Assembly: GCA_024402665.1 (NCBI GenBank)
Contig: JAKSTI010000003.1
Span: 62,001 to 126,000 of the forward strand
Length of the DNA stretch: 64,000 nt
From: Treponema sp.
GTDB lineage: Bacteria; Spirochaetota; Spirochaetia; Treponematales; Treponemataceae
Direction: 5' to 3'
The notes beneath the pieces are model-generated. The model did not search any database, was not told the DNA's origin, and worked only from the letters and a program-made list of their open reading frames with translations. This document shows positions 44,582-53,230 of this stretch, piece by piece; the stretch's first letter is position 1, and each line of letters opens with the position of its first letter. Position numbers and translations under genes: made by a program.

Positions 44582-46149
44582 TGCTTTTGATCATTCTCCT
44601 TAATTCTTGCAAAAACTGCTTTCTCCATATCTGGCATTGTAGACTGTTCTTCCTGAGCGGGAAGTGCCTGAGTCTGATTATTTTTTACATCAACTTCCGC
44701 CTGCTGAATCGACATTTCAAGATTTACTTTTGCTTCAATCTTTGTACTGTCAATTTCCAGTGCTTTTTTGAAAAAATCTGTTGCATCATCATACTGGCCG
44801 TTTCTGTAGGAAATTACCCCTGCATTATAAAATGCGGAATATCTTACAGAATCAGGCGCTTCATCAGAAATCTGGAAATACTTTTCCATAGCAGCATCAT
44901 CTTCATCAAGCATTGCATAGGCAGTTCCTAAATCAAAAAGAGAGAAATCAAGAATATAAGTATCTTCTCTGTCTTTTGCATCAGAAACTACTTCCAGATA
45001 AGAAGAAACTGAATCTCCGTATAATTTCTGATTAAATGAATATGAACCTTTCAAAATTTTCATTGTGTCAGAAGAACATCCTGAAAATAAAACAGAAATC
45101 CCTATAAACACAATCAAAACTGAAACATGCTGCAAATCTGGAATAAATTTTGTGATGTCAAATTCTGTAATAATAAAACTGAAGGCAAAAAACAAAACTG
45201 CCAGCAAAAGGAACATTTTATAACGAGGAACTGGTTTTGCTTCATAAGAAACAATCTGGCCATCGCCCTTCTTCACCTGATTCAGCAAAGTGATTGCAGA
45301 ACCTTTTTCTATAGAATCTATATACATAAGCTGTGTCTGATTTTTATAAAAAGACACATTTTTTGTAGCCGCTTCAATTGTTTCTTTTATTTTTTTAGAA
45401 CGAAGTGCAGATTTTACATAAGTTTCACCGTCACCCGCCAGAACATCAACTTCTTCTTCACCGCCAAAACCAACAATTGTTACAGGAATACCGCTTTTTA
45501 CACAATCAACAAGGGCGTTTTTCAAATAAGAATCAGTTTCTTCACCATCAGTAAACAGCCAGATTCGCCCCGCATTTGCATAATTTGATGTAAATGTTTC
45601 TTTTGCCTTTGAAATCCCTTTTCCAATACTTGAACCTGGAGATGTCATTAAAGAAGGAGACATTACATCAAGCAAAGATTCAATCATTATGTAATCTTCT
45701 GTCATTGGAATTGCATTGATTCCATCACCTTTTGCAAGAACAACAGAAACAGGAATGCCTTCCATATTTTTCAAAAGTTTTTTTGCATAATTAGACGAAG
45801 CCTTAAGACGTGTCATTCGCTGAGGACCATCTTTTGCCAGCATACTATTTGAAATATCAAAAACAAAACTTACAGAAGTTCCGCTTTTCTGCACTGGAAC
45901 AAGATGTGTTCCCCATGAAATTTTTGAATAAGCAAGAATTAGCATACACCAGGCAATTCCATGAAGAATTGTTCTCAAAGAAGACATTCTTTTATATTCA
46001 AACAAACGTCCGCCGCCAGAAAATTTCTTCTGTAAAGATGCATTTTTTTCCAGAGTATAATTATTATTTCTTACCTTAAAAACAATTATAAAAATGGCAG
46101 GAATAATAAAAAGTAAAGCTAATAAAACATAAGGTCTTTCACAACTCAT
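44530..46149 (-). CDS. BatB-like VWA protein fused to TPR (BatC-like) domain
   Basis: A 539-aa membrane protein. An N-terminal helix (about 7-25) and a second (about 58-75) precede a von Willebrand A domain (about 88-275) with MIDAS FDISNSM and TDGEETDS; further helices lie at about 305-355. A TPR region (about 385-485, DSVRYSAFYNAGVISYRNGQYDDA) follows. In other spirochaetes and Bacteroidetes BatB and BatC are separate genes or fused as here. The Bat set is linked to stress tolerance and envelope complexes, with precise function unsettled. Confidence 0.85.
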   Translation of the reverse strand: MSCERPYVLLALLFIIPAIFIIVFKVRNNNYTLEKNASLQKKFSGGGRLFEYKRMSSLRTILHGIAWCMLILAYSKISWGTHLVPVQKSGTSVSFVFDISNSMLAKDGPQRMTRLKASSNYAKKLLKNMEGIPVSVVLAKGDGINAIPMTEDYIMIESLLDVMSPSLMTSPGSSIGKGISKAKETFTSNYANAGRIWLFTDGEETDSYLKNALVDCVKSGIPVTIVGFGGEEEVDVLAGDGETYVKSALRSKKIKETIEAATKNVSFYKNQTQLMYIDSIEKGSAITLLNQVKKGDGQIVSYEAKPVPRYKMFLLLAVLFFAFSFIITEFDITKFIPDLQHVSVLIVFIGISVLFSGCSSDTMKILKGSYSFNQKLYGDSVSSYLEVVSDAKDREDTYILDFSLFDLGTAYAMLDEDDAAMEKYFQISDEAPDSVRYSAFYNAGVISYRNGQYDDATDFFKKALEIDSTKIEAKVNLEMSIQQAEVDVKNNQTQALPAQEEQSTMPDMEKAVFARIKENDQKQWKSGESSQNTNLAGDY

Positions 46150-46160
46150 ATCCTTCCTCC

Positions 46161-47162
46161 CTAAAGCATTTCATTTAAGAAAACCCGCTTAATTAACCAG
46201 GCCAATGAAAGCAGAATAATTCCTACAAGCAGGAACTTATCATAAAGCAAATCGTTTACAGTTTTATATGTAAAATTCTGAACTACACTTTCTTTTTTTG
46301 TTACGTTCATTATTGTTGTAAGGAACGAATCTGTTGTTCGTACTTCAAAATAGTGACCGCCTGAAATTGACGCAAGTTTCTTTAATGAAGCTGAATTATA
46401 ATTTGAATCGTAATGACCTGAATACCATTTTCCAGAAACGGGATCTTCATATTCAAGTACAACAGAACCTTTAGAACCGATTCCTACAACATAAACCGGA
46501 ATCTTATTTGTTGCCGCAAGATTTGCCGCTGTTTCAGGATGAATTGCACCTGCATTGTTTTCGCCATCTGTAAGCAGAATAATACATTTATTTGGCGCAG
46601 AAGATGACATTAAATGACAAACCGCAGTACTTAATCCGTCTCCGATTGCAGAACCATCTCCAAGCAAACCGATTTTTATTTCGTTTAGTTTTTCGTTTAC
46701 AATATTATAATCTGGTGTTGGAGGAACAAAGACGCATGCTTCACTACCAAGAACAACAATCCCGATTCTGGAACCGTCATCATTTTCAAGAACCCGTCTG
46801 ATTGTGTTTTTTGCAGCATCCATTCTTGTAAGAGTATCCATATCTCTTGCGGCCATAGAGGGACTTGCATCAAGTACAAAAATCATGTCTGTACCAAGAG
46901 ATGTATAAACTTTTTCCTGTCTTGAAAGCACTGGATCAGCAAGAGCAATTACAACAAGCAAAAATCCAAGAACAATCATCACTTTAGAAATCTTAGATAA
47001 AAGTTTTTGTGCAGAACCATTCCACTCAAAAGCTTTTCCTCCCCAATCTTCAAGAACAGCAGGAAATGTAATTCTTGTAAGGATTTTCAATTTTCTGAGC
47101 AAATATAATAGAGGAATTAATAATAATAAGAAAAATGCTTCTGGATTCTGAAAACTAGGCAT
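46161..47162 (-). CDS. batA: BatA-like VWA membrane protein
   Basis: A 333-aa protein with N-terminal membrane segments (about 5-22 and 58-76), a VWA domain (about 88-290) with MIDAS VLDASPSM and LTDGENNAG, and a C-terminal helix (about 308-326). VWA domains bind partners through a metal ion. It overlaps the preceding gene by 8 bp and is followed by the BatB-TPR fusion after 11 bp, the order typical of Bat operons. Confidence 0.9.
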   Translation of the reverse strand: MPSFQNPEAFFLLLLIPLLYLLRKLKILTRITFPAVLEDWGGKAFEWNGSAQKLLSKISKVMIVLGFLLVVIALADPVLSRQEKVYTSLGTDMIFVLDASPSMAARDMDTLTRMDAAKNTIRRVLENDDGSRIGIVVLGSEACVFVPPTPDYNIVNEKLNEIKIGLLGDGSAIGDGLSTAVCHLMSSSAPNKCIILLTDGENNAGAIHPETAANLAATNKIPVYVVGIGSKGSVVLEYEDPVSGKWYSGHYDSNYNSASLKKLASISGGHYFEVRTTDSFLTTIMNVTKKESVVQNFTYKTVNDLLYDKFLLVGIILLSLAWLIKRVFLNEML

Positions 47163-48096
47163 CTGGACTCACTTCCTCATCAACAAAATTTTCTTCTATA
47201 GGATCTTCCTTTTCAAGAACATCAATGCTGTTCATCAAAGTAGTAATAAGCTGTTCCCGTTCATTCGGATTAAAGGATGCGGCTTTACTGTATCTGATAT
47301 AGTCTGTGCGAACAAAAACACCGCAAATTGCTTCACAAGCTTCTGCTTTTACATCTGACAAAAGATTGCATGTTGCTTCATAAAAAGCGCCCATTAATTC
47401 TGATGTCACTTTAGTTGTAAAAGGATACGAAAGTCTGAATTCAAGATAGTTTCGCATTACTTTCTGAATTTCACTTGCCGCAAGGTCATCCTGATTTTTA
47501 AATCCTTCCTGAATATCATTAAGTGCTTTGAAAGTAAGACGCTTATTTCGTGCATATTTCCAAAGCAAAAGTTTATTTTTTATATAAAAAGAAAGAGACT
47601 TTCTTTTAGCAATCATTCTTATAATCACAAAAACAAAAATCAGGGCAAGCAATAAAGACCCGTAGATTTTATAAGTTGTACCTGGCAAAAGCAATGGTGA
47701 ATCCATATCCATTAATGTGTTTATAGATTCTGTCTGCATAATAGAAGAAATACTGACTGGAGATACTTTAATTACATGTTCCCCAGGTTCTCCGGTCAAC
47801 GCAAAGCCAATATCGTAATCTGGAATGCTAACTTTTCCTGTATGCCATGGAGTTACTGAAAAAATTACTGTATAACTGTTACCACCATTTGACTGAAACT
47901 GGATATTTTTTACATCACATTCTGCAGCATTAAGGGAATCTAAAAAACCGTCTTTTGGAAGCTGCAGCAAACCTTTTTTAGAAACAGAATCTCTGAATAA
48001 CAAGGCTTCTGATTCAAAAGTACATCTGATTTCTGCATTGTCGCCAATATATACCTGATGAGGAACTAATATCTGTTGAGTTTTCATATAAACCAT
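47155..48096 (-). CDS. Bat-operon membrane protein of unknown function
   Basis: A 313-aa protein with an extracytoplasmic-looking beta-rich N-terminal half (RCTFESEALLFRDSVS, SYTVIFSVTPWHTGKVSI), one strong transmembrane helix (about 172-192) and a cytoplasmic helical tail (about 200-313, with EFRLSYPFTTKVTSELMG). No cleavable signal peptide is obvious. Its place between DUF58 and BatA is usual for a second BatD-related or DUF4381-like protein, but the family assignment is uncertain. Start ATG 48096 has GGGGG upstream. Confidence 0.7.
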   Translation of the reverse strand: MVYMKTQQILVPHQVYIGDNAEIRCTFESEALLFRDSVSKKGLLQLPKDGFLDSLNAAECDVKNIQFQSNGGNSYTVIFSVTPWHTGKVSIPDYDIGFALTGEPGEHVIKVSPVSISSIMQTESINTLMDMDSPLLLPGTTYKIYGSLLLALIFVFVIIRMIAKRKSLSFYIKNKLLLWKYARNKRLTFKALNDIQEGFKNQDDLAASEIQKVMRNYLEFRLSYPFTTKVTSELMGAFYEATCNLLSDVKAEACEAICGVFVRTDYIRYSKAASFNPNEREQLITTLMNSIDVLEKEDPIEENFVDEEVSPDA

Positions 48097-48108
48097 AATT
48101 AATCCCCC

Positions 48109-48993
48109 TTATTTTCTAGAAAAAATTCCTGTAAGTAGCTGCAAAGGATCTTCTGATGTCTTTAATATAGAAGAAATAATGCCATGTTTTGCACAGGTTT
48201 CTGTAAATTTTCTGACACTTGCATCGTTCTGCTGTTTCCATTGACGTTTGAAACTTTCTGAATTTGATGGAAGCACCATTGTTGTTCCACTTTCACAATC
48301 TGTAAAAGGAACGGCTCCTAATGATGGAAGCTGTTCATCCATAATATCCTGAAGACGAATTGCAATTACATCGTGTTTTTGAGCCAGAGAAATCATTGAA
48401 TGTTCCCAATCTGCTGTTCTGAAATCTGAAATTACAAAAACAAGAGAACGCTTTTTTAAAAGTTTGCCTGCTCCCTGAAGTGCATTTGCAAGAACAGACC
48501 CTGGAACTTTATTTTCTGGAACCTTATCAAGATGAGTGAGAACAAGCATTGTTCTTTCACGACCAAACTGTGGTGAACATGAAAAATGGATTTCTCCATC
48601 AAAAAAAACTGCACCAAGAGGACAGTTATTCATTTCTGCGGCAATTGAAATTAAAGCTGCAGTTTCTGCCCCTAACGAATATTTTGTACGCTTTCCACAA
48701 CCAACCTGCATAGACATGGAACTATCAAGAATCACAAAAATCTGAAGTTCCCGTTCCTCTTCAAAAATCTTTACAAAAGGACGGCCCATTCTTGCAGTAA
48801 CGTTCCAATCTATAGAACGCACATCATCTCCACGGTTATAATCACGAACACCACTGAATTCAATACCCTGGCCTCGATACAAAGAACGGAAATTACCAGA
48901 CTTCATACCTTCTGCCAGACCCATAGCGGCAATTCTGAGATAAGATGCTTTTTTTACAAGAGAATCCTCTGATGCGGAAAGAATATGCTGCAT
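48109..48993 (-). CDS. DUF58 domain protein of the Bat operon
   Basis: A 294-aa soluble protein with the DUF58 signature (EFSGVRDYNRGDDVRSIDWN, FVKIFEEERELQIFVILDSSMSM) and VWA-like fold. DUF58 proteins accompany MoxR ATPases in nearly all such operons. Four bases or fewer separate it from moxR, so they are co-translated. Molecular function is unknown; it is thought to be a chaperone partner or client. Confidence 0.92.
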   Translation of the reverse strand: MQHILSASEDSLVKKASYLRIAAMGLAEGMKSGNFRSLYRGQGIEFSGVRDYNRGDDVRSIDWNVTARMGRPFVKIFEEERELQIFVILDSSMSMQVGCGKRTKYSLGAETAALISIAAEMNNCPLGAVFFDGEIHFSCSPQFGRERTMLVLTHLDKVPENKVPGSVLANALQGAGKLLKKRSLVFVISDFRTADWEHSMISLAQKHDVIAIRLQDIMDEQLPSLGAVPFTDCESGTTMVLPSNSESFKRQWKQQNDASVRKFTETCAKHGIISSILKTSEDPLQLLTGIFSRK

Positions 48994-48996
48994 AAA

Positions 48997-49983
48997 TTAT
49001 GGTACCGGAATAAATGCAAGGATTCTTGAAATAATTTCATCAGCAGTTACATTGTCTGCAGCAGCTTCATAAGAAAGAACAATTCTGTGACGCAAAACGT
49101 TCATTGCTACAGCTTTAATGTCTTCTGGCAAAACAAAACCACGGCCTTCAAACAAAGCATGCACTTTAGCACACTGAAGCATTGCAATTCCTGCACGAGG
49201 AGATGCACCAAAATGAATGTAACGTGTAATATCGCTGGAATTTGTTCTTCCAATTCCCTGACTCTTAGGATCTGGTCTTGTAACTGTCAAAATAGAAACA
49301 ATAAATTCTATTAATTTTTCATCACAAGTAACTTTATCTGCCAGAGTTCTAAGCATTTTAAGCATATCTTCATTAATGATTCTGTTTACTGGAACTTTAG
49401 GCGCATTTCCACAAGACTGAACAATCAGCTTTTCTGCTTCAGCATTTGGATAGCTTACAAGAAGTTTCATTAAGAAACGGTCCAATTCTGCTTCCGGCAA
49501 ATTATATGTTCCTTCCTGTTCAATTGGGTTCTGTGTTGCAAGAACAAAGAAAGGTTCTGGTAATTTATAAGACTGTTCGCCGATTGTTACCTGACGTTCT
49601 TCCATAGCTTCAAGCATTGCTGACTGAACTTTAGCTGGGGCACGGTTAATTTCATCTGCAAGAATGATATTTGCAAAAACTGGTCCTTTTCTTACAGAGA
49701 AAGTTCCTTTATTCTGTTCATAAATCAAAGTACCAGTAACATCTGCTGGCAATAAATCTGGAGTAAACTGAATTCTCTTAAAATCAAGTCCAAGAATTTC
49801 AGAAAAAGTTTTTACAGTTAATGTTTTGGCAAGCCCCGGAACACCTTCAAGAAGTACATGACCACCGGCAATAAAAGCAGTCAAAATATCATCAATCAAC
49901 TGCTCCTGACCAACAAGTCTTTTTGAAGCTTCTTTACGACAAGCCTCTACAATTTTTTTACAATATTCAATTTCGTTTTCCAT
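48997..49983 (-). CDS. moxR: MoxR-family AAA+ ATPase
   Basis: A 328-aa AAA+ ATPase with Walker A EGVPGLAKT (residues about 40-48), Walker B IILADEINRAP, sensor 1 VLATQNPIEQEG and arginine-finger region LDRFLMKL. MoxR proteins act as chaperones in the assembly of membrane or VWA-protein complexes. First gene of the Bat operon. The gap to the divergent aminotransferase gene holds the promoters of both directions. Confidence 0.94.
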   Translation of the reverse strand: MENEIEYCKKIVEACRKEASKRLVGQEQLIDDILTAFIAGGHVLLEGVPGLAKTLTVKTFSEILGLDFKRIQFTPDLLPADVTGTLIYEQNKGTFSVRKGPVFANIILADEINRAPAKVQSAMLEAMEERQVTIGEQSYKLPEPFFVLATQNPIEQEGTYNLPEAELDRFLMKLLVSYPNAEAEKLIVQSCGNAPKVPVNRIINEDMLKMLRTLADKVTCDEKLIEFIVSILTVTRPDPKSQGIGRTNSSDITRYIHFGASPRAGIAMLQCAKVHALFEGRGFVLPEDIKAVAMNVLRHRIVLSYEAAADNVTADEIISRILAFIPVP

Positions 49984-50031
49984 AAGCCCGAGTATACCAT
50001 ATTTTCAACTTTTGATATATAGAAGATAGAA

Positions 50032-50050
50032 TTGTATAAATATACAAAAA
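50032..50050. promoter_or_regulatory. Palindromic operator identical to the one before the argD-like gene
   Basis: TTGTATAAATATACAAAAA matches 19 of 19 bases of the minus-strand element at 33521-33539. Here it lies between moxR and the aminotransferase, about 23 bp upstream of the predicted -35. Confidence 0.65.
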
Positions 50051-50072
50051 ATGCGTATAAACTTGCAAAATC

Positions 50073-50101
50073 TTGACAATCACAGCGGAAATACAGATAA
50101 T
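50073..50101 (+). promoter_or_regulatory. Sigma-70-type promoter of the aminotransferase gene
   Basis: TTGACA (50073-50078), 17 bp, GATAAT (50096-50101). The -10 ends 9 bp before ATG 50111, so transcription would begin at or within a few bases of the start codon. Confidence 0.7.
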
Positions 50102-50110
50102 ATATGCATT

Positions 50111-51400
50111 ATGATTAATCCATTAGCACAAGAATTAAACGACACTTTAAAAGGTTCAGTTGTAGACGCTCTCATTTCAGATATGGGTCGACGCCTGTAT
50201 TTTCCAAACGGAATTATTTCTCAGGGTGGTGAAGCTGCAAAAGATGCTCATGCTGCAAACGGTACAATTGGTATGGCAGTTGCAAATGGAACACCAATTG
50301 AGCTTGATTCTTATAAAAAGAATATGCCTGGTCTTAATCCAAGAGAAACTGTTGCTTATGCAAAAACAGCAGGTAATCCTGATTTAAGAAATCTTTGGAA
50401 ACAGAAATTGATTGAAAAAAATCCTTCTCTTAAGGATAAAACTTTCTCAACACCTATTTTAGTTCCAGGTTTAACTGCAGCTCTTTCTTATGTTTCAGAT
50501 CTTTTTGTAGATACAGATAAACCTTTACTGGCTGCAAATCCATGCTGGGATAACTACGAATTAATTACCTGTGCTAGACGCGGTGCAGAATTCCATCAGT
50601 TCCAGTGTTTTAATGAAACAGGAATGAATCTTAAATCTTTGGAAGACTGCATGAAAGCTGATGCTAAAAAATATGGCTCAGTTCGTGTTATTTTGAACTT
50701 CCCTCAGAATCCAAGTGGATACAGTCCAACTAAAGATGAAGCAAAAGCAATTGTTAAGATTGTAAAAGACATTGCAGAAAGTGGAGCAAAAGTTCTTGTT
50801 CTTTCTGATGATGCATACTTTGGACTTAACTACGAAAATGATATTGAACCTCAGTCTCTTTTTGCATATATGGCTGATTTACATGAAAATGTACTTGCTA
50901 TTAAAGCTGATGGTCCTACAAAAGAAGACTTTGCATGGGGATTCCGTTCTGGCTTTATTACATTTGCTTCAAAAGGATTCACAGAAGCACAGTACACAGC
51001 ATTAACAACTAAATTTATGTCTGCAATCCGTTCTTCAGTTTCCTGCAGTTCAACTCCTTCACAGAGTCTTGTAATGCACGCTTTACAGGATCCTGCACAT
51101 GAAGCTCAGAAAAAAGAATTGCGCGATATGTTGAAACGCCGCTACGATGCAGTAAGAAAATTTGTTAACACACATAAATCATCAGTTCTTACACCACTTC
51201 CATTCAACTCTGGTTACTTTATGAGTTTCAATGTAAAAACTGGAAATGCAGAAGATATCAGAAAGAAGCTTCTTGCTGAAAAAGGAATTGGTATTATCCA
51301 GATTGATGCAAATACTTTGCGTGTTGCATTCTCAAGTATAGATGAAGATAAGATTGAAGGAGTTTACGAAAACATTTATAATGTAGCTGAGGCTATGTAA
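50111..51400 (+). CDS. PLP-dependent class I/II aminotransferase
   Basis: A 429-aa fold-type I enzyme starting at ATG 50111 (MINPLAQELNDTLKGS); an in-frame ATG at 50051 would place the good promoter inside the gene. Motifs include NPCWDNYELI, NFPQNPSGYSPT, the Asp/Tyr pair in LSDDAYFGL, and a region AWGFRSGFITFAS where the PLP lysine (IKADGPTKEDFAWG) is expected. It probably transaminates an aromatic or branched amino acid; the substrate is not readable. No Shine-Dalgarno is visible, consistent with a leaderless message. Confidence 0.82.
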   Translation: MINPLAQELNDTLKGSVVDALISDMGRRLYFPNGIISQGGEAAKDAHAANGTIGMAVANGTPIELDSYKKNMPGLNPRETVAYAKTAGNPDLRNLWKQKLIEKNPSLKDKTFSTPILVPGLTAALSYVSDLFVDTDKPLLAANPCWDNYELITCARRGAEFHQFQCFNETGMNLKSLEDCMKADAKKYGSVRVILNFPQNPSGYSPTKDEAKAIVKIVKDIAESGAKVLVLSDDAYFGLNYENDIEPQSLFAYMADLHENVLAIKADGPTKEDFAWGFRSGFITFASKGFTEAQYTALTTKFMSAIRSSVSCSSTPSQSLVMHALQDPAHEAQKKELRDMLKRRYDAVRKFVNTHKSSVLTPLPFNSGYFMSFNVKTGNAEDIRKKLLAEKGIGIIQIDANTLRVAFSSIDEDKIEGVYENIYNVAEAM

Positions 51401-51404
51401 TTTC

Positions 51405-52685
51405 GTGAAAAAATCAAACTTATCTATATTTAAAAAAATAACTGCAGTTTGTCTGCTTTCATTATCAATCTTATGTACTTCCTGCAAAAAGGAAACAAAA
51501 GAAAGAGTTGTTATCTGGACAAGCTGCAGCGAATTTGCTCAGTATGTTGAACTTTTTAACCTGACTCATCCAGACTGCCAGGCTGTTCTTATCTATAAAG
51601 AAAATCCTTCCCTTTCATTACCACCTGCAAAAGACGAAGTAACTCCAGATATTATTGTAGGTTCTTTGCTCCAGAATGAATCTTCAGCAAAATATTTCAA
51701 ACCTTTAGACTATCTTTTTGACAGAAAAAAAATTGTACCAGGAATTTTCTATTCTCAGTTGCTGAATGCGGGGCAGAAAAAAAACAAGCAGTATCTTTTG
51801 CCAGTAAGTTTTAACCTTCCTGCAATGATTTTTGCCAACGAAAATAAAGAACTTGTAGAAGAAAACTATTCTCTTACTTTGGAAAATGTTAGGGAAACAG
51901 CGCAGAAATATACTCAGAAAAAAAGAAACGGCTCTTTCTCACGAATGGGATTTACTCCATTAAGCAGCGATGATTTTCTTTATCTTTCTGTAAAATTAAA
52001 TGGCGTAAACTTTCAGGAAGAAAATGGGGCGGTTGTTTTTGACAATGACAAATTAGCACACGCAATTGATTATATTAAAGAATGGGTAAATACAGATAAC
52101 GGTTCTATTCAGGAAGAACTGGATTTTACCTACAAATACCTCTTTATGCCAAACTACAGACAAGTTTCTTCTTCAAGAACATTGTTTGCTTATACAACAA
52201 GTGACCAGCTTTTTAAAATCATGCAGGAACAGGATCTTGAAATTGATTACCGCTGGATTAAATCTGATGACCTTATTCCTATTGAGGATTCATTTACTAT
52301 GATGGGAATCTATCAGAAGTCAAAAAATCAGGCAAATGCATCTGAATTCATTACATGGTTCTTTGATGTACAGAATCAGAAAACAATGCTTGAACGAAAG
52401 ATTAAATTGAATCTAAATACAGAAATGTTTGGTATTGCCGGTGGATTCTCTGCCATCCAGGAAGTTACAGAACAGGTCCTTCCAAATTACTATCCTCAGA
52501 TGATCAGTAACCTTCCTCCTGCAAATATGCTTAAAACACCAGATTTGCTTCCTCCAAGATGGATCAGCTATCTTAATGTTGTTATCCAGCCATATATTAG
52601 AAATTCAATCATTCAGACAGAAGAAAATAAAAAACCGGATTTTGCTGATCTTGAAAAAGAATGGCTAAAGAAAGTTTTTGATTAA
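51405..52685 (+). CDS. Extracellular solute-binding lipoprotein, ABC-type sugar family
   Basis: A 426-aa lipoprotein starting at GTG 51405 and with lipobox CTSC (Cys about residue 26), followed by a family 1-like binding fold (VVIWTSCSEFAQYVELFNLTHP, PDIIVGSL, FTMMGIYQKSKNQANASEFI). Such proteins deliver sugars or oligosaccharides to a permease; no permease or ATPase gene is adjacent. It follows the aminotransferase after 4 bp, an odd operon partner. Ligand unknown. Confidence 0.82.
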   Translation: MKKSNLSIFKKITAVCLLSLSILCTSCKKETKERVVIWTSCSEFAQYVELFNLTHPDCQAVLIYKENPSLSLPPAKDEVTPDIIVGSLLQNESSAKYFKPLDYLFDRKKIVPGIFYSQLLNAGQKKNKQYLLPVSFNLPAMIFANENKELVEENYSLTLENVRETAQKYTQKKRNGSFSRMGFTPLSSDDFLYLSVKLNGVNFQEENGAVVFDNDKLAHAIDYIKEWVNTDNGSIQEELDFTYKYLFMPNYRQVSSSRTLFAYTTSDQLFKIMQEQDLEIDYRWIKSDDLIPIEDSFTMMGIYQKSKNQANASEFITWFFDVQNQKTMLERKIKLNLNTEMFGIAGGFSAIQEVTEQVLPNYYPQMISNLPPANMLKTPDLLPPRWISYLNVVIQPYIRNSIIQTEENKKPDFADLEKEWLKKVFD

Positions 52686-52730
52686 TCCGATATTCCTAGT
52701 AAGAGCACCTGCTTTTATTAGGAGTTTAAA

Positions 52731-53108
52731 ATGACTACTTCAGTTGGAAATTTAAATGCTTTCTCATACGGAAACACAGTTCAGGCTTCAGTTTCTACAA
52801 ATAAGCTTTATGTTCCTGTAAAAAAATCTGAATTACTCTATTCTCACTTTGATCACATTAGTGGCGTGGCTGCTAAAAACGGACAGCAGGGTGTTTCTAT
52901 CAGCAAATTAAGTATTTTGAATTCTCTTATTTCCAGCGTTTCTGCTATTAGAAATGAACCTCAAATTGATGTAAAAAACATTGATCCTTCAAAAATTGAT
53001 ACTCTCATCAAAGATTTCCAGGGCCAGATTCAGCAGGCTATGAAATCACCATATCTCCTCTCTGGTGCAACACCAATGGCAGGAGCACTCTTCTCTTTAC
53101 AGGCATAA
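52731..53108 (+). CDS. Small protein of unknown function
   Basis: A 125-aa protein with good AGGAG before ATG 52731, no signal peptide or membrane segment. The start (MTTSVGNLNAFSYGNTVQAS) is Ser/Asn-rich, the centre helical (ISKLSILNSLISSVSAIRN), the end Gly/Ala-rich (YLLSGATPMAGALFSLQA). I do not recognise the family; the mix resembles flagellar or secretion-related small proteins, but that is a weak impression. Confidence 0.6.
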   Translation: MTTSVGNLNAFSYGNTVQASVSTNKLYVPVKKSELLYSHFDHISGVAAKNGQQGVSISKLSILNSLISSVSAIRNEPQIDVKNIDPSKIDTLIKDFQGQIQQAMKSPYLLSGATPMAGALFSLQA

Positions 53109-53230
53109 TTCCTCAGTTCTTTTTACTGTCTCTATTGAATTTACACAAAAAAATCATTAAATTATATTGTGAAATATTTTGGTTTTATTTTTAGAACCTT
53201 AGTATTATTGTTATTTTTAGAGGTAGTTAA

